The notes beneath the pieces are model-generated. The model had not been told where the DNA came from, did no database searches, and worked only from the letters and a program-made list of their open reading frames with translations. 32,643 nt of DNA, taken from the NCBI GenBank assembly GCA_937960435.1, contig CALGPN010000053.1, positions 1-32,643 of the forward strand, written 5' to 3'. A program made the translations under genes and the position numbers. Shown here in pieces: positions 25,537 through 32,643 of the stretch. How positions within the stretch are numbered: position 1 is the stretch's first letter; each line of letters starts with the position of its first letter. Origin of the DNA: an uncultured Desulfosoma sp. GTDB lineage: Bacteria; Desulfobacterota; Syntrophobacteria; Syntrophobacterales; DSM-9756.

Positions 25537-27609
25537 ATGAGACAAGAATTCTACTTGGAAATCGGCAGCGAGGAAATTCCGGCGGGCTACATCGCCCCGG
25601 CCTTGGAATCCATGGCGCAACAAATGGTGCGCTTCCTCGACGATCATCGCATCGCCCACGGACAACCCTCTACCACGGGAACACCCCGCAGGCTGTGCCT
25701 GTGGATCCCCGATGTCGCGCCGAGACAGGAACCCACGGTGGTGGAAATCGTCGGGCCGCCAAAGTCGGTGGCCTTTGACGCTCAAGGCCGCCCCACCAAA
25801 GCCGCCGAAGGGTTCGCCAAGAGCCAGGGGATCGACGTCTCACAGCTCACCGTGAAGACGACACCCAAAGGCGAATACGTCTCCCTGGTGAAAGAAGAAG
25901 CGGGGGGCCCTACAAAGGAACTCCTGGAACGCATGCTCCCCGACTTCGTCGCCCATATCCCTTTTCCCAAGTCCATGCGCTGGGGCACACTTTCCGTCAC
26001 TTTCGCCCGCCCCGTCCATTGGATCGTATGCCTTTTGGGCGACGAGGTGGTGGACTTCACTTACGGCGACGTGCGCAGCGGCCGCATGTCTTTCGGGCAT
26101 CGATTCATGAGCCCCGAATGGATTGCAGTGCGAAACTTCGCCGAGCACAAGGAGGTTCTGCGCCGTCACAAAGTCATTGTGGACACCGAGGAACGCAAGC
26201 GACTGATTCTCGACGGGATCCGAGAGAAGGCGGCTTCCGTCGGCGGCCGGATTCTGGAGGACGAAGACCTTTTGGACGAAGTGGCCCACCTCGTGGAATA
26301 CCCATACCCTCTCCTCGGCTCCTTCGAAGAAAAGTATCTCGCCCTGCCGCCGGAACTACTCATCACGGTCATGAAGGAACACCAACGCTATTTCGCCGTG
26401 GTGGACGGTTCGGGAAACCTGAAGGCCCATTTCGTCACCGTGGCCAACACAGTTCCCAGGAACCCCGAAGTGGTGGCTGCGGGAAACGCCCGGGTGGTCC
26501 GAGCCCGGCTGGAGGACGCCCGGTTTTATTATGAAGAGGACCAAAAAGTCCGGCTGGAGGATCGGGTCGAAGCCCTCAAGTCCGTGGTGTTTCACGCCAA
26601 GCTGGGCACCAGTTGGGAAAAGGTGGAACGCTTCACCGAACTGGCCAAATGGCTCTGTGAAAAACTCTGCCCGCAATCCATGGATGATGTGCTCCGTGCG
26701 GCGTATCTGTGCAAAGCGGACCTGGTGAGCGGCATGGTGGGCGAGTTTCCCGAACTCCAGGGCGTGATGGGTCGGGCTTACGCCCGACTGCAGGGGGAAC
26801 CGGAACCGGTGGCCCAGGCCATTTATGAACATTATCTGCCCATCCGGGCCGGCGGCCCCGTTCCGAACGGGATGGAAGGAGCGGTCCTCAGTATCGCCGA
26901 CAAGATGGACACCATCGTGGGCTGTTTCGGCGTGGGGCTCTTGCCCACGGGAACCGCCGACCCGTTCGCCTTGAGGCGCCAGACCTTGGGCATTCTTCGC
27001 ATCATTTTGGAAAAACAGCTGCAGTTTTCCCTGGAAGAGCTCATTGATCGCGCCATTCCGCTGCTTCAGTCCAAGATGACCGAACCGCCCGAAACGGTCA
27101 AAAAAGGCGTGCTGGACTTCTTCCGCGGCAGGCTCCATCACCATTTGGTGACCCAAGAGGGCTACGCCTCGGACATCGTGGAAGCGGCCCTCGCCTCGGG
27201 CATCGCCTTCCCGACCGACGCCGTCTCCCGGGTCAAGGCCTTGGCGGCCTTTACGCAACGGGAGGACTTCGACGCTCTGGCCATGGCTTTCAAGCGGGTC
27301 GGCAACATCATCAAAGACGGGGAACCGGAACCCGTGCGGCCCGAAGCCTTTTCGGTCCCGGCCGAAAAGGAACTGTATGAGGCTTACCAAAGGGTGGAAG
27401 CGGATGTGCGGGAAAAGATCGCTCAGGGTGACTATGACGAGGCCCTGGAAAGCCTCACGGCCCTTCGACAGCCCATCGACGCTTTCTTCGAAGCCGTTTT
27501 AGTCATGGATCCCGACCCGGCGGTGCGGCGCAACCGACTGGCGCTTCTGACGGCCATCCACGGACTTTTTCATCGGATCGCTGATTTTAGAAAGATCCAA
27601 ACGGCTTAG
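25537..27609 (+). CDS. glyS: glycine--tRNA ligase beta subunit
   Basis: The 690-residue beta subunit binds tRNA-Gly and is needed for aminoacylation by the GlyQS complex. The start (EFYLEIGSEEIPAGYIAPAL) and KEHQRYFAVVDGSGNL, ARLEDARFYYEEDQ and LRRQTLGILRIILE are all typical. A C-terminal anticodon-binding-like helical region includes FAFTQREDF-type sequence and RVGNIIKDGE. Length is normal and no frameshift is seen. The ribosome site is GAGGG about 6 bases before the ATG. Downstream lies an inverted repeat (27646-27700) but no clear U-tailed terminator. Confidence 0.98.
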   Translation: MRQEFYLEIGSEEIPAGYIAPALESMAQQMVRFLDDHRIAHGQPSTTGTPRRLCLWIPDVAPRQEPTVVEIVGPPKSVAFDAQGRPTKAAEGFAKSQGIDVSQLTVKTTPKGEYVSLVKEEAGGPTKELLERMLPDFVAHIPFPKSMRWGTLSVTFARPVHWIVCLLGDEVVDFTYGDVRSGRMSFGHRFMSPEWIAVRNFAEHKEVLRRHKVIVDTEERKRLILDGIREKAASVGGRILEDEDLLDEVAHLVEYPYPLLGSFEEKYLALPPELLITVMKEHQRYFAVVDGSGNLKAHFVTVANTVPRNPEVVAAGNARVVRARLEDARFYYEEDQKVRLEDRVEALKSVVFHAKLGTSWEKVERFTELAKWLCEKLCPQSMDDVLRAAYLCKADLVSGMVGEFPELQGVMGRAYARLQGEPEPVAQAIYEHYLPIRAGGPVPNGMEGAVLSIADKMDTIVGCFGVGLLPTGTADPFALRRQTLGILRIILEKQLQFSLEELIDRAIPLLQSKMTEPPETVKKGVLDFFRGRLHHHLVTQEGYASDIVEAALASGIAFPTDAVSRVKALAAFTQREDFDALAMAFKRVGNIIKDGEPEPVRPEAFSVPAEKELYEAYQRVEADVREKIAQGDYDEALESLTALRQPIDAFFEAVLVMDPDPAVRRNRLALLTAIHGLFHRIADFRKIQTA

Positions 27610-27649
27610 TCGTCTCATTTTCTTCGAAGGTCGGTGCCCTATTCCCCGG

Positions 27650-27699
27650 ACCGCGGGCGTGTGGCCATATTTTCCGAGAACACCAAACCCGCGGTCCCG
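27650..27699. repeat. inverted repeat downstream of glyS
   Basis: GGACCGCGGG and CCCGCGGTCC form a perfect 10-bp inverted repeat across a loop of about 30 bases. It lies about 40 bases after the glyS stop. No T-run follows, so its role (weak terminator, mRNA end stabiliser or operator) is open. Confidence 0.6.
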
Positions 27700-27806
27700 G
27701 GAATGCCATACCCCCGAAGATCTCTTGAAACCCGCCCTGAGACAGTCTCACTCGGGGGTCCATCAGCGGCCGTTAGAATTCCTGAGAAAATCTCAGAGGC
27801 CTCAGA

Positions 27807-27837
27807 GCGCCCTTGTCAAGCGGATTTCTAAGGGCGC
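27807..27837 (-). terminator. hairpin at the 3' end of the MFS gene
   Basis: GCGCCCTT (27807-27814) and AAGGGCGC (27830-27837) give a perfect 8-bp stem with a 15-base loop, and the stem and loop edge include the MFS stop codon (27828-27830). A second hairpin CTGAGA/TCTCAG lies at 27782-27796. Neither has a clean T-run, so termination is only a suggestion. Confidence 0.4.
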
Positions 27838-29039
27838 ACAGACTCTCGGCCCGCGCTTTCGGGCATGTGCAGCACCCTTCGGATCCACGGCAGCAGAGCC
27901 AAGGTCGCCACAAAAACCACGGCGCCGCTGGCGACGAAAGTCCCTTGATAGCCCACAAGGGGAATCACCCAGCCGGCAGCGTAATTTCCGGCAAAGACCC
28001 CCAAAGTCCTTACGGCATACACCACGGCGGAATGGCCCCCTAATCTCCCCCGGGGAAAGAAGGCGGCCGTCATGATCCCCATGGACAGGATCACAGGGAC
28101 ATCGCCCGCCGTGTGAAGCAGCCGCACGGCGATCATCTCGGGAAGCGTGCGGGCGAAGGCCGTGAGCACCTGAAAGACGGACGAGACGATCAAGCCGAGA
28201 GCCAAAAGCCGGATGACGCTTTGGCGCACGTCGAAACCTCGGCCCGTGGCGGGAGCCATCAACGCCATCCACACCCCGACGGCGAGAAACGTCCAGCCCA
28301 CTTGAGCATTGGAAAACCCCAGGTCGTGGCGCATGAGCAAGGTGTAGGACGTTTGTTCCACACCGAAATGGGTGGCGTAGACGAGCCAGACCACAAGGAA
28401 AGCCAAGGCGCGGGGCTGTTTGAGATCCTCGCGGTACTCCACCAGGTTGAACCGGATGGGGTCGCTGTCCTCAAGGGTGAGCACCAACAAAATAAGCACG
28501 GCGGCACCGGCCAAGGCAAAGCCCAGCATGCGGACATAATCCGCGTCGCCCCAAAGGGTGCCCGCCAGAAGCGGCCCGACCCCGAAACCCAGATAACTTC
28601 CCATTTGAAACACGGCGATTTTTACGCCCCGCCGGGCCGGTGAAAGCACTTTGAGAAAAAGGGCCTGCAACACGGTTTGAAAAATGGCCCACGAAAGACC
28701 GCCCAAAACGGCCAGGAAAAGAAAAGCGGCCCCACTATGGGCGCTTCGCAGCCCCGCAAGATGGGCGAACAAAAGACACGCTCCGCCCAGAAGCACTTTT
28801 TTGGGGCTGACCCTGTCAGACAAAAGCCCCAGCGGGATCATCAAGAGCAAGGCCGAAATGGAATAGAAGCCCATGACGGTTCCCAGCATGGCGTCGGAAA
28901 GGCCTTGGGCTTTGAGATGCACCGGAAGAAAAGCGAACATCATCCACAGAACCGCCGTATAGAGGAACCCGCACAAGGGAAATGTGATGAGTCGCAAGGG
29001 GAACGGCAAAGTCACGAGCGCCGCCGCACCGGTTTTCAT
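27828..29039 (-). CDS. MFS transporter, about 12 TM
   Basis: A 403-residue inner-membrane protein with about 12 hydrophobic segments. The motif-A-like loop is GLLSDRVSPKKVLLGG between TM2 and TM3, and LGFGVGPLLAGTLWG resembles the antiporter-type TM5 region. A central cytoplasmic loop (EDSDPIRFNLVEYREDLKQP) separates the two halves. The subfamily and substrate cannot be assigned; it is not closely like EmrB. AAGGAGG lies 13 bases before ATG 29039. It is divergent from the OmpA-like gene, with a 230-base shared promoter region. Confidence 0.9.
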   Translation of the reverse strand: MKTGAAALVTLPFPLRLITFPLCGFLYTAVLWMMFAFLPVHLKAQGLSDAMLGTVMGFYSISALLLMIPLGLLSDRVSPKKVLLGGACLLFAHLAGLRSAHSGAAFLFLAVLGGLSWAIFQTVLQALFLKVLSPARRGVKIAVFQMGSYLGFGVGPLLAGTLWGDADYVRMLGFALAGAAVLILLVLTLEDSDPIRFNLVEYREDLKQPRALAFLVVWLVYATHFGVEQTSYTLLMRHDLGFSNAQVGWTFLAVGVWMALMAPATGRGFDVRQSVIRLLALGLIVSSVFQVLTAFARTLPEMIAVRLLHTAGDVPVILSMGIMTAAFFPRGRLGGHSAVVYAVRTLGVFAGNYAAGWVIPLVGYQGTFVASGAVVFVATLALLPWIRRVLHMPESAGRESVRP

Positions 29040-29140
29040 AGGCGTCGGGAAACCTCCTTAAGATGGGCCTGTGTCCGAAAAAATGCACTCTACACCATCG
29101 GCGGCATCTGACAAGCGGCATCGGCGATAACTGAAGAAAT

Positions 29141-29170
29141 TTGACACCTCCGAGGGCCTTGGGTTAGGGA
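29141..29170 (+). promoter_or_regulatory. possible promoter of the OmpA-like lipoprotein gene
   Basis: A perfect TTGACA at 29141-29146 is followed after 18 bases by TAGGGA, a poor -10. The position, about 125 bases before the ATG in the divergent intergenic region, is reasonable, but the second element is weak. Confidence 0.3.
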
Positions 29171-29269
29171 TGAAGACATGGGCAACTGAAAAACCGGCGG
29201 GGCAAAGGCGAGTCAGAGCGCGAAAGATTTTCGCCTCAATGAGGAAGTGACGAAACATGGAGGAACAAA

Positions 29270-29938
29270 ATGAAAAAACACAACCCCCTCTTCATCTGGG
29301 TTCTCGTTGCGGTCATGATCGGCGGACTCACGTCCTGCGCAGCGCCGCGGAACAAAACCGAACAAGGGGCGCTCGTCGGCACGGGAGTCGGCGCCGCCAC
29401 GGGCGCCGTCTTGGGCCAGGCCATCGGTCGAAACACCCAGTCCACCCTGATCGGTGCCGCGGCAGGGGCCCTTGTGGGCGGTATCGCCGGCGGTATGATC
29501 GGCAATTACATGGACCGCCAGGAACAGGAAATGCGCCAGGCTCTAGCGGCCAATGAAGCGGCCAGCGTGCAGCGCACTCAAGATGTCCTGGCCGTCACGT
29601 TCAAGTCCGACGTTCTTTTCGATTTCAATTCGTCGACCTTAAAGCCCGGTGCTTACAGCGAAATCGATCGCGTGGCCCAGGTACTCAATCGCTACCCCGA
29701 AACCCGCATCACGGTGGAAGGCCACACGGACGCTGTGGGTTCTCTCCAATACAACCAGAGACTTTCCGAACGGCGCGCGCAGAGCGTCAAAGACGCCCTG
29801 GTGAGTCGCGGCGTCAATCCGGCGCGCATCGACACCGTCGGTTACGGGGAAACGCGCCCCATCGCGAGCAACGACACCGAAGGTGGCCGTCAGCTGAACC
29901 GCCGAGTGACCATCCTCATCGCACCCGTCCAAGGCTAG
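29270..29938 (+). CDS. OmpA-family outer-membrane lipoprotein with glycine zipper (YiaD-like)
   Basis: A 222-residue lipoprotein. Residues 1-22 are a signal peptide ending in the lipobox LTSC, so Cys23 is the lipidated residue. A glycine-zipper hairpin follows (GALVGTGVGAATGAVLGQAI and GAAAGALVGGIAGGMIG, about 33-80). The C-terminal OmpA-like domain (about 108-220) has LFDFNSSTLKP, VEGHTDAVGSLQYNQRLSER and VGYGETRPIASN, the peptidoglycan-binding signature. It probably tethers the outer membrane to peptidoglycan. A GGAGG ribosome site is well placed. The 3' end overlaps the convergent RsmG-TrmH gene by 23 bases. Confidence 0.95.
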   Translation: MKKHNPLFIWVLVAVMIGGLTSCAAPRNKTEQGALVGTGVGAATGAVLGQAIGRNTQSTLIGAAAGALVGGIAGGMIGNYMDRQEQEMRQALAANEAASVQRTQDVLAVTFKSDVLFDFNSSTLKPGAYSEIDRVAQVLNRYPETRITVEGHTDAVGSLQYNQRLSERRAQSVKDALVSRGVNPARIDTVGYGETRPIASNDTEGGRQLNRRVTILIAPVQG

Positions 29939-31406
29939 CCTCCGCCGAGCCCGTTCGTCGGCGCCACTCATAAAGGGCGACGGCCACAGCCGTGGCGGCG
30001 TTCAAAGATTCCGTCCCGGGCGCCATGGGGATGGCCGCCGCCCTTTTCCTCCATCTTTCCGGCAGCCCTAGACCTTCCAAACCTGCCAACAAACCGAAAG
30101 ACGGCGGGAAAACCACCTTTTCCAAAGGCCGACCGTCCTGAGACAAGGCCATGAGAGGAAGGGCGGCGGGGAGATCGTCGAGAGCCGGCCCGGTGCGAAG
30201 CGGGATTCTGAAGACGGCCCCGGCGGAAGCGCGCAGAGCCTTGGGGTGGAACGGGTGGGCGGCTTCCTTCAAAAGCACCACAGATGTCACGCCAAAAGCC
30301 GCCGCGGTGCGCAGGACCGCCCCGACGTTTTCCGGATCCTGAAAAGGCACGAAAAGCGTGCAGCCGGGCTCCAACCCCTCTTCAGGGGACCACGGCGGGC
30401 ACGGCGGCACGCGGACACTCAAGAGGGGTTGGCCGGTGCCGAAAACATCCAAAACATCAAAAAGGGATTTCTCCAGTTCCAGCCACGCGACGGACGTCGG
30501 AGCCGCAGGCGGGGGAGGCGGCCCACCCCGTGCCGTCACCCATGCCTCCACCAAGCCCGAATGACGCTGAAGGACATCGGCGACCACCTTGGCTCCCGAA
30601 ACCAGGCATACCCCCTCTTTCTTGATTCCCTTGGACGTGAGCGCTCTGGAGAGTCTCTTGAATTCGGCGTTGTCGCGGCTCCCGATGACCTTGTGCCGGC
30701 CGCCTGAGACCGCCGCCCGTCGCGCTACTGCAGGCCGCTCGCTTTCTCGGACAAACACCACGAGGCGCCTTCGATGGGGAGTTCCGGGAATGATGTAAGC
30801 CCGATCCTCCACCACGGCGTAACGACCCGCAAAAAGGCGCACGGCGCGCTCCAGCTCCTCGTCGCAGTGCGGCCCCTTCATGAAAATGACGCGCCCGCCC
30901 CGTTCCAGGCACTCGTCGAGACGTTCCAGGGTCTCCGCCATGGGTTCCACAGCCCGCGTGATCACCCCTTTCAACGGCCTGTCGTAATGAGGACCGATGC
31001 GGCGCCCTTCCACGACCACATGCTCCAGGCCCAAGGCTTCACAGACCCTTTCCAGGAAAAGGACTCGGTTCCGACGGCTTTCCGCCAACACCAAATGGAG
31101 ATCCGGATGAAAGATCTTGAGCGGGATGCCCGGCATGCCGGGTCCGGTCCCAAGATCCATCAGAGGCGACGGAAGCGGAACCATAAGGCCCGGGAGCAGG
31201 GAATCCACGTAGAGCTTGCGGACCATGTTTTCAAAGTTGTGGATTCGGGTCAGGTTCAGCTCTTCGTTGTGCTTTCTCAACCATTGGTGGTATGTCCACA
31301 GTTGATGGAGTTGCTCGGCCGTTGCATGAATGCCGCTTTGTTCAAGGATGGCGGCCAAGGCCTGCGGCCCGGGAGCCGTAAAGGATTTTGAAGACTGGCG
31401 AACCAT
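29916..31406 (-). CDS. fusion of RsmG (16S rRNA m7G methyltransferase) and TrmH/SpoU-family methyltransferase
   Basis: A 496-residue protein with two methyltransferases in one frame. Residues 1-225 are RsmG-like (GidB): WNLRKHNEELNLTRI-type N-terminus, SAM motif DLGTGPGMPGIPL (84-96) and AESRRNRVLFLERV. RsmG methylates G527 of 16S rRNA. Residues 238-485 are SpoU/TrmH: substrate-binding part IGSRDNAEFKRLSRAL, motif 1 PENVGAVLRTAAAFGV (Asn360, Arg366) and motif 3 MAPGTESLNAATAVAVALYE, forming the trefoil-knot SAM site. The target of the second half, a 2'-O-ribose in rRNA or tRNA, is unknown. No stop or frame change lies between the halves. It is divergent from an RluA-family pseudouridine synthase, so the locus is devoted to RNA modification. 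Confidence 0.92.
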   Translation of the reverse strand: MVRQSSKSFTAPGPQALAAILEQSGIHATAEQLHQLWTYHQWLRKHNEELNLTRIHNFENMVRKLYVDSLLPGLMVPLPSPLMDLGTGPGMPGIPLKIFHPDLHLVLAESRRNRVLFLERVCEALGLEHVVVEGRRIGPHYDRPLKGVITRAVEPMAETLERLDECLERGGRVIFMKGPHCDEELERAVRLFAGRYAVVEDRAYIIPGTPHRRRLVVFVRESERPAVARRAAVSGGRHKVIGSRDNAEFKRLSRALTSKGIKKEGVCLVSGAKVVADVLQRHSGLVEAWVTARGGPPPPPAAPTSVAWLELEKSLFDVLDVFGTGQPLLSVRVPPCPPWSPEEGLEPGCTLFVPFQDPENVGAVLRTAAAFGVTSVVLLKEAAHPFHPKALRASAGAVFRIPLRTGPALDDLPAALPLMALSQDGRPLEKVVFPPSFGLLAGLEGLGLPERWRKRAAAIPMAPGTESLNAATAVAVALYEWRRRTGSAEASLGRVR

Positions 31407-31451
31407 CGGCCGGGGAATTTTCCTTTCTTTTCAGATTGGCGGGATCCGATC

Positions 31452-32270
31452 GTGGACGATGCGGACGGTTTGCCCTTTCCCACCGATTCAACGAACACAC
31501 CGGGTTCGGAGACGGTGCCGTTTCTTCATCCGCAATGGCCCGTCCTGTACGTCGACAACCATCTTCTCGGCGTTTATAAGCCCGCCGGCCTCTTGGTTCA
31601 AGGCGATCCCACGGGGGATCCCTGCCTCCTGGACCTGGCCAAGAAGTGGATCAAGGAGCGTTATCACAAGCCGGGAAACGTCTTTCTCGGTCTCGTGCAC
31701 CGGTTGGATCGGCCGGTTTCCGGCCTCGTGCTTTTGGCCCGCACATCCAAGGCGGCAGCCCGTCTGAGCGCCCTGTTTCGCGAAAAGCGGTTGGAAAAGA
31801 TTTATCTTGCGGTCGTGGAAGGGCGCCCGAAAAAGAAACGGGCAACGTTGATCCACGGCATCGCACGTCGGGAAGCGGGCGGCGTCACCGTCCACCCCGA
31901 AGGCACGCCGGGAACCCAGAGGGCTGTCCTGCATTACCGGACTCTTGGAGAGGCCGGGGATCGGAGCCTTCTCGCCGTGCGGCTGGAAACCGGCCGCAAG
32001 CACCAAATCCGAGCCCAGTTGGCGCATGTGGGTTGTCCCGTGGTAGGGGATACGCGTTACGGAGCCTCGGCGGGACTGGCGCACGGGGCCGTCGCCCTGC
32101 ATGCCTGGAGCATGCGGCTGGAACACCCGACGAAAAAAGTCCTCCTCGAACTTTTTTGCGCTATCCCTCTCGGCTGGCCCTGGCCACACGAAATCCCCGA
32201 TGAGGCGCAATCCGACGGCCTCCCTCGGCCCTTCTGGCACTGGCGCGATTATATGTTTGAGCCTTCCTAG
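31452..32270 (+). CDS. RluA-family pseudouridine synthase
   Basis: Isomerises specific uridines in rRNA or tRNA to pseudouridine. The 272-residue product contains the motif HRLDRPVSG with catalytic Asp86, preceded by DNHLLGVYKPAGLLVQGD and followed by EKIYLAVVEG and LETGRKHQIRAQLAHVGCPV. There is no N-terminal S4 domain, so it resembles the short RluA/TruC-type members; the exact target is not predictable. GTG 31452 is the start used here; another GTG at 31515 is also close to the family N-terminus. It is divergent from the RsmG-TrmH fusion, with 45 bases between. Confidence 0.93.
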   Translation: MDDADGLPFPTDSTNTPGSETVPFLHPQWPVLYVDNHLLGVYKPAGLLVQGDPTGDPCLLDLAKKWIKERYHKPGNVFLGLVHRLDRPVSGLVLLARTSKAAARLSALFREKRLEKIYLAVVEGRPKKKRATLIHGIARREAGGVTVHPEGTPGTQRAVLHYRTLGEAGDRSLLAVRLETGRKHQIRAQLAHVGCPVVGDTRYGASAGLAHGAVALHAWSMRLEHPTKKVLLELFCAIPLGWPWPHEIPDEAQSDGLPRPFWHWRDYMFEPS

Positions 32271-32282
32271 CCATCCTCGGGA

Positions 32283-32438
32283 GGCCATCGTCGGGGCACC
32301 CCTTGTGCGTGCCCACATCCGCCGGCTTGTCGGGGCGTACCTTGTGGATGCTTGCATCCCCCGGCTTGTCGGGGCACCCCTTATGGGTGCTTGGATCCCC
32401 CGGCTTGTAGGGGCACCCCTTGTGGGTGCCCGCATCGG
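32283..32438. repeat. four 39-base tandem hairpin units
   Basis: Units start at 32283, 32322, 32361 and 32400, exactly 39 bases each. The consensus is CCGGCTTGTCGGGGCACCCC followed by TTGTGGGTGCCCGCATCCC, with a GGGCACCC/GGGTGCCC stem. Because 39 is a multiple of three, every frame across the array stays open and yields 13-residue repeat peptides. Confidence 0.9.
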
Positions 32439-32458
32439 GCGGGCACGAGGCCCGCCCC
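32437..32458. repeat. dispersed GC-rich palindromic repeat, copy 3
   Basis: This copy matches 1179-1200 and 6632-6653 except for A to G in the loop. It abuts the end of the 39-base tandem array. Confidence 0.8.
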
Positions 32459-32500
32459 TACAAAACACGCCTTGTGCGCCCGACCCGCCGCGACACAACC

Positions 32501-32533
32501 GTAGGTTGGGGTGAGCGCAGCGAACCCCAACAC
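32501..32533 (+). repeat. dispersed GGTTGGGGT palindromic repeat, third copy
   Basis: This copy is identical over 33 bases to 6552-6584, 26 kb away. It can form the same GTTGGGGT/ACCCCAAC hairpin. Confidence 0.85.
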
Positions 32534-32643
32534 CAAATCCTCCTCGCCCCCGCGCGAACCCCAACAAAACCCGCCCATTGAATCCACCCACCCCCACCCT
32601 TGCCACCATATCCCAAGATCCAAGATGCCCCGCGATTCCCGGC

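Larger units (their letters stand above)
32271..32643. other. gene-free repeat region at the right edge
   Basis: Downstream of the pseudouridine synthase gene are a 39-base tandem array (32283-32438), a copy of the GC-rich palindrome (32437-32458) and a copy of the GGTTGGGGT palindrome (32501-32533). The remaining bases to 32643 show nothing recognisable. Confidence 0.8.

Noticed and set aside
31488-32609. 373-codon minus-strand frame across the pseudouridine synthase gene and the right-edge repeats
   Set aside because: It is antisense to a conserved RluA-family gene and continues into repeat sequence.

Overview
The window is GC-rich (mostly above 60% by eye) and packed with bacterial genes on both strands. 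The gene set suggests a thermophilic or anaerobic Desulfobacterota (deltaproteobacterial) chromosome: separate glyQ and glyS, a histidine utilisation cluster with monofunctional formiminotransferase and cyclodeaminase, a NodIJ-like exporter, EmrAB, a PAS-PAS-kinase-receiver hybrid and an RsmG-TrmH fusion. The genus assignment is inference only.

Region 1 (1-6033) is the unusual part. A CRISPR-associated CARF protein (TIGR02221/DxTHG type) runs off the left edge on the minus strand. Facing away from it is a three-gene plus-strand operon: a protein with a sigma-region-4-like helix-turn-helix, a protein with a zinc-binding anti-sigma (ZAS)-like signature, and a 713-residue protein carrying a Lon-type Ser-Lys protease domain without an ATPase. 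This layout recalls the cyclic-oligoadenylate-activated CalpL/CalpT/CalpS (protease, anti-sigma, sigma) systems of type III CRISPR loci, but no SAVED sensor is recognisable in the protease.

Region 2 (6034-7016) is a gene-free block of hairpin-forming tandem and dispersed repeats. The same families recur at 1179-1200 and 32283-32533.

Region 3 (7017-11787) encodes urocanate hydratase, glutamate formiminotransferase, imidazolonepropionase and formimino-THF cyclodeaminase. Together they take urocanate to glutamate plus methenyl-THF. Histidine ammonia-lyase is not in the window.

Region 4 (11839-16875) holds an AT-richer AbiEii-type toxin/antitoxin pair, a NodIJ-like ABC exporter ending in a clear terminator, a DUF1269 protein with a possible SUKH-like N-terminus, tRNA-Arg(CCG) with a good sigma-70 promoter, and a helical hypothetical protein.

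Region 5 (17415-24306) holds a small hypothetical gene, DUF1848 and DUF72 genes starting head-to-head on one CCATGG, a hybrid histidine kinase, and an emrA-emrB efflux operon whose tail overlaps the kinase gene.

Region 6 (24450-32270) holds glyQ-glyS, an MFS transporter, an OmpA-like lipoprotein, the RsmG-TrmH fusion and an RluA-family pseudouridine synthase. A second repeat block fills 32271-32643.
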